Counted from the stretch's first letter, positions 5,005-12,687 are shown. The stretch: 12,723 nucleotides of DNA from JANXQG01 sp037147235 (GCA_037147235.1 JBAWVO010000186.1:1-12723), one strand, 5' to 3'. Program-made: numbers and translations. The notes: generated by a model not told the origin, from the sequence alone.

Positions 5005-7446
5005 ATGGAAAATAGCAAAATTCGTTCTGTCCTGCCTATTGCGGTCGCTTTCGTCCTATTTGCGGGCGTTTGCTTTCATAGTTTGGAAACGGCCGGCGCA
5101 GCGCGGAAAAAACCGGCCGGCCCTGCGGGAAACCCAGACCTGACTCAAAGCACTCCGGCGGACATCGGCAAACCCTACAATCTCGGGCCAACCGGGGCAC
5201 AGGGCTGGATCTACGTCGAAAGCGGCATGACGGAGAAGAGCCGGCAGATTTTGATCACGGAGGTCGAAAAGAACTCGCCCGCCGACGGCATCCTGCAAGT
5301 GGGCGACGTGATTCTCGGCGTTTTCGGAGAGCCATTTTCCGAGGATGCCCGCAAAAGTTTCGGCCGGGCGATCGGCGAGGCGGAAACCGAGGTTCGCCAG
5401 GGGATTTTGAAGCTGCTCGTGTGGCGCAAAAGCAAGCAGCAGGAAATCGATCTGAAGTTGCGCGTCATGGGTGCCTACCGCGACACGGCCCCCTATGACT
5501 GCCCCAAGTCAAAGAAGATTCTTGAGGAAGGGTGCCGGTTCATCGCCAAGAATCCGAGGGCGGGAGACAGGTTCCTCATCAACCAGTTGGCCTTGATGGC
5601 TTCGGGCAAGCCGGAATACCTGGAAATTGTCCGCAAGACAGCCCTGGCCGTGGCCGCCGGCGTGCCCGACGTGGAAACGCTCTGGAAGAAGTCAACAGGC
5701 GATGGCATGCACACCTGGGGGTTTGGTTACACCAATCTGTTTTTGACCGAATACTTTCTGGCAACCGGCGACAAAACCGTCCTGCCGGCCATTCGCGCCT
5801 ACACAGGTTGCATCGCACGAGGGCAGGGGCGGTTTGGTACGTGGGGACATGGTCTGATCGGCGCATCACCAAGCGGCAAGTTGCATGGCCCCGTCCCTCC
5901 CTACGGTCCCGTGAATCAGGCCGGCTTGCCCGGTTTCGTTTCACTCGGTCTCGCGGAAAAGTGCGGCGTCGATGACCCGGAACTCAAGCCGGCCCTCGAG
6001 CGGGCCAACCAGTTCTTCGGCTACTATGTCAACAAGGGTTCGATTCCTTACGGCGAGCATCGGCCGACAAACCAGTTCGACGAGAACGGTAAGAACTCGA
6101 TTGCTGCCGTTGCGTTTGCCGTCCAAGGCAAGACCTCGGAGTCGCGTTATTTCGCGAAAATGGTGACTGCTTCCTATGAAGGTCGCGAATGGGGACACGC
6201 CGGCAGTGCTTTCAGCTATGTGTGGGGGCCTTCCGGCGCGAACTGCGGTGGGCCAAAAGCAGCGGCAGGCTTCATGAAGGAGCTGCGCTGGTATTATGAC
6301 CTCTCGCGGCGTTGGGATGGCTCTTTCGTCTTCACCGGCAACGGCGGCGGTGGCGGTGGCTCGGAAGCCAGTTACAACGGCGTTTTCAATGCCACGGGAA
6401 GTTTTCTACTGGGCTATGCCCTGCCGCTGAGAAAGCTCTACATTACCGGTCGCGATGCGGATGAAAAGGGATGGCTGACGGCTCCGGAAGTGACCGAAGC
6501 CATTCAGGCTGGCGGCGGCAAAGGGATTTACGATCGCACCGACGTTGAGCACCTCATGAAGTGCCTGGGGAGTTGGGCCGCGCCCGTGCGAGTTTGGGCC
6601 GCCGGCGAATTGGCCAAGCACCAAGAAGAAGACCTGCTTCCCCGCTTGATTAAGATGGCCGAAGGCGACGACGCCAACGCCCGCGTTGGCGCGTGCCTGG
6701 CCTTGGGGCAGCTCAGGCAACGCGCGGCCCCCTCGCTGCCTGCCTTGGTCCGCTTGCTCTCGCACGACGACCGCTGGAGCCGCGTTCAGGCGGCCGATGC
6801 CCTGAAGCTGATCGGTGAGCCGGCCCGAGCAGTCCTTCCCGAAATGCTCAAGATTGCTGCCCGCACGGATGAAGGCGAACTCATGCAGTTTGGCCAGGGT
6901 GGTCTGGCCTATGCCCTGTTCTATCCGGGCGGTCCCACGGCCGGTTCTCCGGGCTTGCTGGCAAAGTCGATCGACGGAATCGATCGAGAATTGCTCTATC
7001 CGGCTGTGCGAGCCATTTCTCGGAATCCCGACTCGCACGCGCGCGGCTGTCTGCGATCGACCTACGAACATCTCACGCTGGACGACGTCAAAGCCCTCGC
7101 GCCGGACATCATTGAATCGATCCAGGAGATCGCGCCGGCCAACGCCATGTTCTCCAAGGGCATTCGCATAGCGGGTGTTCAAGTGCTGGCAAAATACTAT
7201 GTCGAAGAAGGTCTTCCCCTGAACATGATGCTCTGGAATCTGCCGATCTGGGGTAAAGCGGCTACCCGCAGCGCAGTTGCCGAGGTTCTGAAGCATTATC
7301 GCGGGGCCGCCAAGTCGCTTCTGCCCGAGTTGAAGAAACAAGGCTTTCCACCCGACGTGATTGCCGCAATCGAAAATGACGCGAACCCGCCGAAATTGAT
7401 CAGCCTGGAAGAGTACTTGGACAAAGGCAATAAGAAGAAGCCCTAA
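5005..7446 (+). CDS. secreted PDZ / DUF6288-type / HEAT-repeat protein
   Basis: An 813-residue exported protein. The ATG at 5005 is preferred over an in-frame TTG at 4993 because GGGGGA (4995-5000) lies 4 nt before it, so the TTG overlaps the binding site. Residues 1-32 are a signal peptide (hydrophobic 9-24). Residues about 58-155 form a PDZ-like domain with SPADGILQVGDVILGVFG. The middle (about 165-480) is rich in aromatic and Gly-His-Trp segments such as DGMHTWGFGYTNLF and WGHAGSAFSYVWGPSG, and resembles the DUF6288 family, whose function is unknown to me. Residues about 520-790 are HEAT-like helical repeats. A glycine run (GNGGGGGGS) sits near residue 446. It is the first gene of the operon, with the methyltransferase 21 bp downstream. 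It could bind substrate or polymer outside the membrane, or scaffold partners; this is inference. Confidence 0.75.
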   Translation: MENSKIRSVLPIAVAFVLFAGVCFHSLETAGAARKKPAGPAGNPDLTQSTPADIGKPYNLGPTGAQGWIYVESGMTEKSRQILITEVEKNSPADGILQVGDVILGVFGEPFSEDARKSFGRAIGEAETEVRQGILKLLVWRKSKQQEIDLKLRVMGAYRDTAPYDCPKSKKILEEGCRFIAKNPRAGDRFLINQLALMASGKPEYLEIVRKTALAVAAGVPDVETLWKKSTGDGMHTWGFGYTNLFLTEYFLATGDKTVLPAIRAYTGCIARGQGRFGTWGHGLIGASPSGKLHGPVPPYGPVNQAGLPGFVSLGLAEKCGVDDPELKPALERANQFFGYYVNKGSIPYGEHRPTNQFDENGKNSIAAVAFAVQGKTSESRYFAKMVTASYEGREWGHAGSAFSYVWGPSGANCGGPKAAAGFMKELRWYYDLSRRWDGSFVFTGNGGGGGGSEASYNGVFNATGSFLLGYALPLRKLYITGRDADEKGWLTAPEVTEAIQAGGGKGIYDRTDVEHLMKCLGSWAAPVRVWAAGELAKHQEEDLLPRLIKMAEGDDANARVGACLALGQLRQRAAPSLPALVRLLSHDDRWSRVQAADALKLIGEPARAVLPEMLKIAARTDEGELMQFGQGGLAYALFYPGGPTAGSPGLLAKSIDGIDRELLYPAVRAISRNPDSHARGCLRSTYEHLTLDDVKALAPDIIESIQEIAPANAMFSKGIRIAGVQVLAKYYVEEGLPLNMMLWNLPIWGKAATRSAVAEVLKHYRGAAKSLLPELKKQGFPPDVIAAIENDANPPKLISLEEYLDKGNKKKP

Positions 7447-7467
7447 AGAGAATTGAACGGAGATTTT

Positions 7468-9042
7468 ATGAGACTGCATGTAATGAACACCGACGAGCTT
7501 CAGCGAATCCACGAAGCCACGTTGGATATCCTTGAAAATACCGGTGTCTGTTTCAAAGACTGCGACGAGGCGACCGAGTTATTTCTCAAGAACGGCTGTC
7601 GCGTTGACGGCGGTCAAGTCTACATCCCGCGAGGGTTGTTTGCCGAGTGTGTCCACCGCCTGCCGAACCGAAACGACCTGAAGCTCTGCGTCACCAAGCT
7701 GGGCTTCTCGGACTCTCTGGGGCTGCGGCAGGGAGAGTCCCACGTGGGCGTGATCGGCAATCCGTACTACCTCTACGAGCACGGCAAGGGCCAGCGCGAT
7801 CTTACGGAGACCGACGCCGACGATAAGTTCCTGCTCATGGACAGCCTTCCGAATTTGCAGTTTGATTGCTGCGTCACGATCAACGCCAGCCAGCGGAAAG
7901 CGGGTACGATCTTCCCAGACTACCAGAAGACCGAGGTCTGCGCGAACTACCTCCGCCAGCGACTTCAAAGTAAAGCGAGGAAAGGCGGCAAGAAGCCTGC
8001 AATTCATGCGAACATTCTTCACGGGCGGGAAGATAACTCGCGGATTCACAGCCCTCGCATGCTGAAGCCGTTGGAGAAGATGGAACTTTTGCGCCATGCC
8101 ATCCTTTATGGCCCCGGTGAGACCGAGGCCATGCTGGCGAAGGACACGCCGTTGATCTGGTGCAACCCAATCAGCCCGTTGCAATATCACCCCGACCAGG
8201 TGCGGGAGATTGTTGGCGCGATCAAGGAGTACGGAACGAACTGTTACTTCATGTTTTCGCCGGAGGTCATGCTCGGGGGGACCGGCCCGGTGAGCATGGC
8301 CGGTGCCTTGGCCCAACATAATGCGGAGGTGATGTGCGGCGTGATCCTGACGCAGCTCCTTGCCCCCGGCACGCGCGTGATCTATGGTTCGGTGTCGGGA
8401 GTCATGGACCTCCGCACGGCGGATATTTCGCTGGGCAGCCTCGAATCGATCGTCTTCAATTCCAGCGTAGTGCAATTGGCCGATCTTTATGGTCTGCCCT
8501 GCCGGGTGCAATTCGGCAACTCCAGCGCGCGGAGCGCCGGCGTCCGTGCCGCGGTGGAGACGGCCTGGGGCCTCCAGATGGGCATGGCGGCGGGTGCGAA
8601 CCTGGTGCATACGGGCCTCTTGGACTCCACCTTGATGCTCAGCCTGGAGCACCTGGTGCTCATCGACGAGCTGGTGAGCCAGATTCGCAGCGCAACGAAG
8701 GCCGCCACCGTCGACGCCGACCACTTGGCCCTCGACGTGATCCGGCAGGAAGGCCGCCCGGGGACCAATTACCTGGGCCACGATCATACCCTGGAACACA
8801 TGAAAGAGGCGATGTACTATTCCGATTTCACGGGGCGGACGGTAAAGTCTTACGAAGACTGGTACGATCTGGCGCACGAGAAGGTGCAAAAGATCCTCCG
8901 ATGTGGCCGGGAGGATGCCGCGGCGGACAAGGCTCTGCCGGATCGCTGCGCCGCCGTGGAGGCGCGGCTGCGAGAGGATGATCGCACCTGGCGCGCAGGG
9001 CAGGACGGCTGGTGGAAATTCTACGTTCAGGATCTGGTCTAG
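7468..9042 (+). CDS. MttB-superfamily (COG5598) methyltransferase, non-pyrrolysine
   Basis: A 524-residue protein of the trimethylamine methyltransferase superfamily. Known members transfer a methyl group from a methylated amine, such as glycine betaine, carnitine or proline betaine, to a corrinoid protein. Recognisable family segments are GGTGPVSMAGALAQHNAE (about 270-287), VIYGSVSGVMDLRT, YGLPCR (about 341-346), GANLVHTGLLDS, ALDVIRQEG and LGHDHTLEHMKE (about 437-448). There is no in-frame TAG before the stop, so it is not a pyrrolysine enzyme. The ATG at 7468 is chosen because GGAG lies 8 nt upstream; an in-frame TTG at 7453 overlaps that site. The stretch after YGLPCR, where I would expect a Gly-rich segment with DAK and DAQ, reads VQFGNSSARSAGVRAA. 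A BCCT transporter follows. No corrinoid protein or activase is nearby, so the acceptor would be encoded elsewhere. Family certain, substrate unknown. Confidence 0.9.
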   Translation: MRLHVMNTDELQRIHEATLDILENTGVCFKDCDEATELFLKNGCRVDGGQVYIPRGLFAECVHRLPNRNDLKLCVTKLGFSDSLGLRQGESHVGVIGNPYYLYEHGKGQRDLTETDADDKFLLMDSLPNLQFDCCVTINASQRKAGTIFPDYQKTEVCANYLRQRLQSKARKGGKKPAIHANILHGREDNSRIHSPRMLKPLEKMELLRHAILYGPGETEAMLAKDTPLIWCNPISPLQYHPDQVREIVGAIKEYGTNCYFMFSPEVMLGGTGPVSMAGALAQHNAEVMCGVILTQLLAPGTRVIYGSVSGVMDLRTADISLGSLESIVFNSSVVQLADLYGLPCRVQFGNSSARSAGVRAAVETAWGLQMGMAAGANLVHTGLLDSTLMLSLEHLVLIDELVSQIRSATKAATVDADHLALDVIRQEGRPGTNYLGHDHTLEHMKEAMYYSDFTGRTVKSYEDWYDLAHEKVQKILRCGREDAAADKALPDRCAAVEARLREDDRTWRAGQDGWWKFYVQDLV

Positions 9043-9056
9043 GCGCAACCACGATT

Positions 9057-9089
9057 GGGTGGGGCTCGCAAGCTCGGGGCCCACCCTAC
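9057..9089 (-). repeat. dispersed repeat inside the operon
   Basis: GGGTGGG (9057-9063) and CCCACCC (9080-9086) flank a G+C-rich core containing GCTCG and CTCGGGG. On the minus strand it begins GTAGGGTGGG, like the copy at 12546. It occupies much of the gap between the methyltransferase and transporter genes and could form a hairpin in the mRNA. It has no T-run, so it need not terminate transcription. Confidence 0.6.
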
Positions 9090-9133
9090 CTCTCCACGTC
9101 CGAGACTTGGTTTAGAAAGCATTCCCTATCGTG

Positions 9134-10738
9134 ATGAAACTCAAACCGTTGGTGTTCTTCCCACCTTGCCTGCTGTTGGTGCCGGCAGTCATTCTCAACT
9201 TTGTCGCCCCCAGAACATTCGCCAATACCCTGGAGAGTGCCTACAATGCGGCACTGTCCGGTTTTGGTTGGCTGGTTTCTCTGCTGGGTGTGGTCATGTT
9301 GCTGGTCTGCGCCGTCGTGTATGCGTCCCCCTTTGGCCGCGTCGTGATTGGCGGCCCCGGGGCAAAGCCGCTGCTCAGGAAATGGAACCTCTTCGCAGTC
9401 GTCGTCTGCGTGAATATCGGCATCGGCATCCTTTTTTGGGGTCCCATCGAGCCTTTGAACTACCTGCACAACCCACCGGTGAGTTTGGGGATCGCGGCGG
9501 ATAGCCCGGCGGCGGCCACCTTTGCGATATCGACGGTTTACTTGCACAACACGGTATTGCCCCTTTCGTTCGCCACGCTGGTGGGCTTGATGTTCGCGTT
9601 TGCCTACTACAATATGCGGCAGCCCTTTACGCTGGGCGCGCCGCTAGCACCGTTGATCGGACGTCACAGCCGCGGAATCGCGGGCCAACTGATCGATGCC
9701 GTCTGTCTTTATGCCCTGGTTGCCGCCATGGCCGCCTCGCTGGGTGCCTGTTTGCTCCTGCTCGGCGGAGGAATCCATTACTATCGCGGCATCGAAGGAA
9801 AGCCTTCGAGCCTGCTGCTGGGAATCCTTTGCGCGGCCATGGTCATCGCTTACGTCGTTGCGGCAATTACGGGGTTGACCAAGGGAATCCGCATTCTCGC
9901 CAATATCAAGACCACGCTCTTCGTCCTGCTCCTTTCGTTCATCTTCTTCTTCGGGCCGACTCAGTTCATTCTGGGCAACGCGGTGGAAGGCCTGGGAAAC
10001 TTCTTGACCCATTTTTTCGAGAAGGCCCTCTTCACCGGTACTGCCGCCGGCGACCCTTGGCCGCATAATTGGACGCAGATGTACATGTCCGCGTGGTGCG
10101 CCTGGGCACCGCTCAACGGCCTCTTCTTCGGACGCATCGCGTATGGCTACACGGTGCGAACCTATCTGCTCTTCAGCATCCTCCTGCCCGCAATCTTCAT
10201 GGGCATCTGGATGGCGATCATCTGCGGGGCGACCGTGAATTTGGAACTCACGCAGAATTCGCCTTTATGGGAAGTGGTCCACACGCTTGGAAATGGACGC
10301 GTCATGTATGCCTTCATGGAGCATTTTCCTTACATCCGTTTCATCACCCCCGCGTTTCTTGTCGTCTGCTTCGTATCGTTGATCACCGTTTCAGCCGCCG
10401 TGACTTCCACCATGGCCGGCCTCTGCTCGACCGGCGTTTCACCGGAAAGTCCCGAGGCCAGTCCGCTCTTGAAAGTCTTCTGGGGATCGCTGGTTGGTCT
10501 CGTGGCCTGGATCATGATCACCTTCGTCAATGTCGAAGCCATTCGTGACGCGCTCCACAAAGAGCGCGACGAGCTTGACGGCATCCGCATGCTCTCGAAT
10601 TTGGCGGGCGTGCCGACTCTGCTGCTTTGCGGGGCGGTCGTGGTCGCCGTCATTATCGTGATGCAGAATCCCGCGAAGTTCGACCAATTCAAAGAGAATT
10701 ACGATGAGGCCGGCAACCCGCTGCCGCATCGAAGATAA
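9134..10738 (+). CDS. BCCT-family transporter (atypical binding site)
   Basis: A membrane protein of 534 residues with about 12 hydrophobic helices. It matches the betaine/carnitine/choline transporter family in IGIGILFWGPIEP (95-107), SLGACLLLLGGG (202-213), GLTKGIRILANI (247-258) and WTQMYMSAWCAWAP (313-326). Trp321 and Trp324 line up with the conserved Trp pair of BetP transmembrane helix 8, and the glycine-rich stretch before FWGPIEP is kept. The helix that normally carries HWxxHxWAIY reads LHNTVLPLSF, without tryptophan, so the aromatic cage is altered. The ATG at 9134 directly follows an in-frame GTG (9131); both have only a weak purine-rich upstream sequence. Lying between an MttB-like methyltransferase and a PLP enzyme, it most likely imports the methylated substrate. 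Confidence 0.88.
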   Translation: MKLKPLVFFPPCLLLVPAVILNFVAPRTFANTLESAYNAALSGFGWLVSLLGVVMLLVCAVVYASPFGRVVIGGPGAKPLLRKWNLFAVVVCVNIGIGILFWGPIEPLNYLHNPPVSLGIAADSPAAATFAISTVYLHNTVLPLSFATLVGLMFAFAYYNMRQPFTLGAPLAPLIGRHSRGIAGQLIDAVCLYALVAAMAASLGACLLLLGGGIHYYRGIEGKPSSLLLGILCAAMVIAYVVAAITGLTKGIRILANIKTTLFVLLLSFIFFFGPTQFILGNAVEGLGNFLTHFFEKALFTGTAAGDPWPHNWTQMYMSAWCAWAPLNGLFFGRIAYGYTVRTYLLFSILLPAIFMGIWMAIICGATVNLELTQNSPLWEVVHTLGNGRVMYAFMEHFPYIRFITPAFLVVCFVSLITVSAAVTSTMAGLCSTGVSPESPEASPLLKVFWGSLVGLVAWIMITFVNVEAIRDALHKERDELDGIRMLSNLAGVPTLLLCGAVVVAVIIVMQNPAKFDQFKENYDEAGNPLPHRR

Positions 10739-10757
10739 CCCCAAACAAGGAATAATC

Positions 10758-11972
10758 ATGAACCTGCCGATCGAAGAAATACGCCCCATGGGATTAGCGA
10801 CTCGCAGCATCCACTGCGGCGAAGGGGTCGATGCCCAAACCAAGGCGATTCGCCGCCCGATCGTGATGGCCAACAGTTTTGAACTCAACAGCACGTCGGA
10901 GACCCTTGCCGAATCGTTTGCCTGGGAGAACACCGATAAGTTCAATTATCCGCGCTCTCGACACCCCAACGCCCGCTATCTGGAAGAGCGTCTGGCGGGC
11001 ATGGAAGGGGGTGAAGACTGCGTGGTCTTTGCCAGCGGGATTGCGGCGGTTTCCGCCATGTTCTTCACGCTCCTCAGCGCGGGCGACCACGTCATCAGCT
11101 CACGGGTTTGTTACATCGGCGTCCACGGCTTTCTGGTAGAGCATCTCGGCAAGCGTTTTGGGGTGCAGGTCTCGCTGGTCAACACCGACAATCCGGAGGA
11201 AGTCCGGGCCGCACTGCGGCCGAACACGAAGCTGATTCACGTCGAAACGCCCGCCAACCCCACGACCTGCGTGAGCGACATTGCGGCCATTGCCGCCATT
11301 GCCAAGCAGGCCGGCGTGCCTCTCTCCGTGGACAGCACCTTCTCCGGGCTGGTGATGCAGAATCCGCTGAGTCTGGGTGCCGACCTGGTCGTGCATAGCC
11401 TGACGAAATACGTCAATGGCCATGGTGATGGTCTGGGTGGGGCGGTGATCGGCAGAAAAGACGTGATGACGCAGATTCGCGATGCGGGCAGCGTTCATCT
11501 GGGCGGTACCATTAGCGCCTTTAACGCCTGGCTCTTGATGCGCAGCGCGGTGACCTTGCCCATGCGCATGAAACTGCACTGCGAAAACGGCTTGCAGATC
11601 GCCCGCTTTCTGGAGTCCCATCCCAAGGTCAAGTTTGTTCGCTATCCCGGACTAGAAAGCCATCCGCAGCACCCGATTGCCAAGCGGCAGATGAGCGGCT
11701 TCGGCGGAATGATCAACTTTGCCCTGCAAGGCCCGCACAGTGCGTACTTCAAGTTCCTTGCGGGCCTGAAAGTCATCACCCATGCGGTGTGTCTCGGCCA
11801 TGCAGAGTCGTTGGTGCAATTCTATCCCCAGCAAGGCAATCATCCGGAGCTTGGCGTGCTGAACTATCCCGAGGAGATCGGCGAAGGGTTCTTGCGGCTG
11901 AGCGTGGGATTGGAAGACGCGGAGGATCTGATTGCCGATTTGCGGCATGCGCTGAGCGATTTGCCGGTTTAA
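10758..11972 (+). CDS. PLP-dependent Cys/Met-metabolism enzyme (gamma-lyase/synthase-like)
   Basis: A 404-residue fold-type I PLP enzyme of the cystathionine gamma-synthase / methionine gamma-lyase / sulfhydrylase family. Visible residues are the PLP lysine K217 in HSLTKYVNGHGD, D192 in SVDSTFSG (binds the pyridine nitrogen), ETPANPT (163-169), Y64 and R66 in YPRSRHPN (phosphate of the neighbouring subunit), and a C-terminal FLRLSVGLED whose Arg normally holds the substrate carboxylate. The usual LYGGTY / LYGCTF segment reads CYIGVHGF (118-125), so the substrate pocket may differ. The ATG at 10758 has AAGGA about 8 nt upstream, which excludes longer in-frame starts that lie inside the transporter gene. 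The 19-bp gap to the transporter supports one operon. It may cleave a sulfur amino acid released or demethylated by the upstream enzymes; the reaction is not determined. Confidence 0.88.
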   Translation: MNLPIEEIRPMGLATRSIHCGEGVDAQTKAIRRPIVMANSFELNSTSETLAESFAWENTDKFNYPRSRHPNARYLEERLAGMEGGEDCVVFASGIAAVSAMFFTLLSAGDHVISSRVCYIGVHGFLVEHLGKRFGVQVSLVNTDNPEEVRAALRPNTKLIHVETPANPTTCVSDIAAIAAIAKQAGVPLSVDSTFSGLVMQNPLSLGADLVVHSLTKYVNGHGDGLGGAVIGRKDVMTQIRDAGSVHLGGTISAFNAWLLMRSAVTLPMRMKLHCENGLQIARFLESHPKVKFVRYPGLESHPQHPIAKRQMSGFGGMINFALQGPHSAYFKFLAGLKVITHAVCLGHAESLVQFYPQQGNHPELGVLNYPEEIGEGFLRLSVGLEDAEDLIADLRHALSDLPV

Positions 11973-12010
11973 GTCAATACCGGTTCGTGTCCCAGGAATT
12001 CCCATTGTAC

Positions 12011-12038
12011 TTGACCTTCCTTTGACTTCGGATAGAAT
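12011..12038 (+). promoter_or_regulatory. putative promoter of the Hpt gene
   Basis: TTGACC (12011-12016), a 16-nt spacer and TAGAAT (12033-12038) each match the consensus at 5 of 6 positions. The leader would be about 90 nt. The site separates the Hpt gene from the operon upstream. Confidence 0.5.
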
Positions 12039-12132
12039 AATCCCGTCGTGAAGTTTGGGCGATGTGGGAGTCGCATTGCCAACCGTGCAAAGGATTGCGG
12101 AAAATGGCTTCTCTTCCGTTGGAGGGTGAGAC

Positions 12133-12522
12133 ATGGTATCGCAAGTTTTCGATCCTGAGATGGCACTGAAGCAGTGTTGCGACATGCCGGACGTACTCCA
12201 GGAGATGATTGCGTCTTTCCTCGACAACGTGGATAATCTATTTTCGCAAATGCGAGCGGCCTTGAAAAAGGGCGATCTGGTGGAAGTTGGCCGGCTCGGA
12301 CACCAGACAAAAGGAGCCGTATTGTTCATTGGCACGGAGTCGGTAAAAAAGGCCGCGCTACGCGTGGAGCGATTCGGCACTTCAAACGACGGCACCCCCT
12401 CCAAAGTCGAAGAAGCCATCGACGCACTTGAGCAGGAGTGCCTTGCGTTGAAAACCGCGCTGATCGCTCATCCGCTGACCGCCGAACTGGAAAACATGAA
12501 GAAGGCGGGGCTCTTCCAGTAG
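12133..12522 (+). CDS. Hpt (histidine phosphotransfer) domain protein
   Basis: A 129-residue, mostly helical protein with one Hpt domain. The phosphoryl-accepting histidine is H57 in GHQTKGAVLFIG, where HxxKG is the family signature, preceded by the helix MIASFLDNVDNLFSQMRAAL and followed by ALRVE. Such proteins relay phosphate between a hybrid sensor kinase and a response regulator. GGAGG lies about 9 nt before the ATG at 12133. A separate promoter is likely (12011-12038). No kinase or receiver gene lies in the window, so its partners are encoded elsewhere. The domain call is good; the pathway is unknown. Confidence 0.85.
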   Translation: MVSQVFDPEMALKQCCDMPDVLQEMIASFLDNVDNLFSQMRAALKKGDLVEVGRLGHQTKGAVLFIGTESVKKAALRVERFGTSNDGTPSKVEEAIDALEQECLALKTALIAHPLTAELENMKKAGLFQ

Positions 12523-12545
12523 CTCCGTTGGGTTGCGATGTGGCC

Positions 12546-12580
12546 GTAGGGTGGGACGATCGCAGCGAGCCCCACCGTGA
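12546..12580 (+). repeat. dispersed GTAGGGTGGG repeat
   Basis: It starts with GTAGGGTGGGACGATCGCAG; GGTGGG (12550-12555) and CCCACC (12571-12576) are inverted arms. It shares its core with the elements at 10-19, 3962-4011 and 9057-9089. Confidence 0.6.
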
Positions 12581-12588
12581 ACCCGCCC

Positions 12589-12640
12589 TGTTGTGGCCGG
12601 TCTCTGGCCGAGCTTGTTGTGGCCGGTCTCCGACCGAGCC
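12589..12640 (+). repeat. 26-bp tandem repeat, two copies
   Basis: The units at 12589-12614 and 12615-12640 agree at 23 of 26 positions and begin TGTTGTGGCCGGTCTC. The second contains the small palindrome CGGTC-TC-CGACCG. No gene is seen here. Confidence 0.7.
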
Positions 12641-12646
12641 ACACCG

Positions 12647-12687
12647 CCGACCGAAGGTCTCCCGCTCGCCGGGAGACCTTCGGTCGG
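12647..12687. repeat. perfect 18-bp inverted repeat
   Basis: CCGACCGAAGGTCTCCCG (12647-12664) and its exact complement (12670-12687) enclose a 5-nt loop, CTCGC. There is no clear T-run on either side, so it looks more like a REP-type palindrome than a terminator. Its GGTCTC/CGACCGA words echo the tandem units just before it, so the three belong to one repeat family. Confidence 0.7.

Noticed and set aside
4788..5018. 76-codon minus-strand open frame in the divergent control region
   Set aside because: It overlaps the tRNA promoter, the purine tract and the start of the operon, and has no recognisable domain.
6406..7512. 368-codon open frame antisense to the end of the PDZ/HEAT gene
   Set aside because: Shadow frame with no recognisable domain; the sense frame shows clear HEAT-like repeats.
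7579..9084. 501-codon open frame antisense to the methyltransferase
   Set aside because: It is the mirror of a strongly conserved MttB-family gene, has no family signature of its own, and arises from the G+C-rich third positions of the real gene.
11652..12419. 255-codon minus-strand open frame across the PLP and Hpt genes
   Set aside because: It spans two well-supported genes and the promoter between them, with no coherent domain.
12589..12687. CRISPR array
   Set aside because: The repeats are only two adjoining 26-bp units without spacers, followed by a palindrome, and no cas gene is present.
12647..12687. Rho-independent terminator of the Hpt gene
   Set aside because: The stem is perfect but is not followed by a T-run on either strand, and it is 125 bp past the stop within a repeat block.
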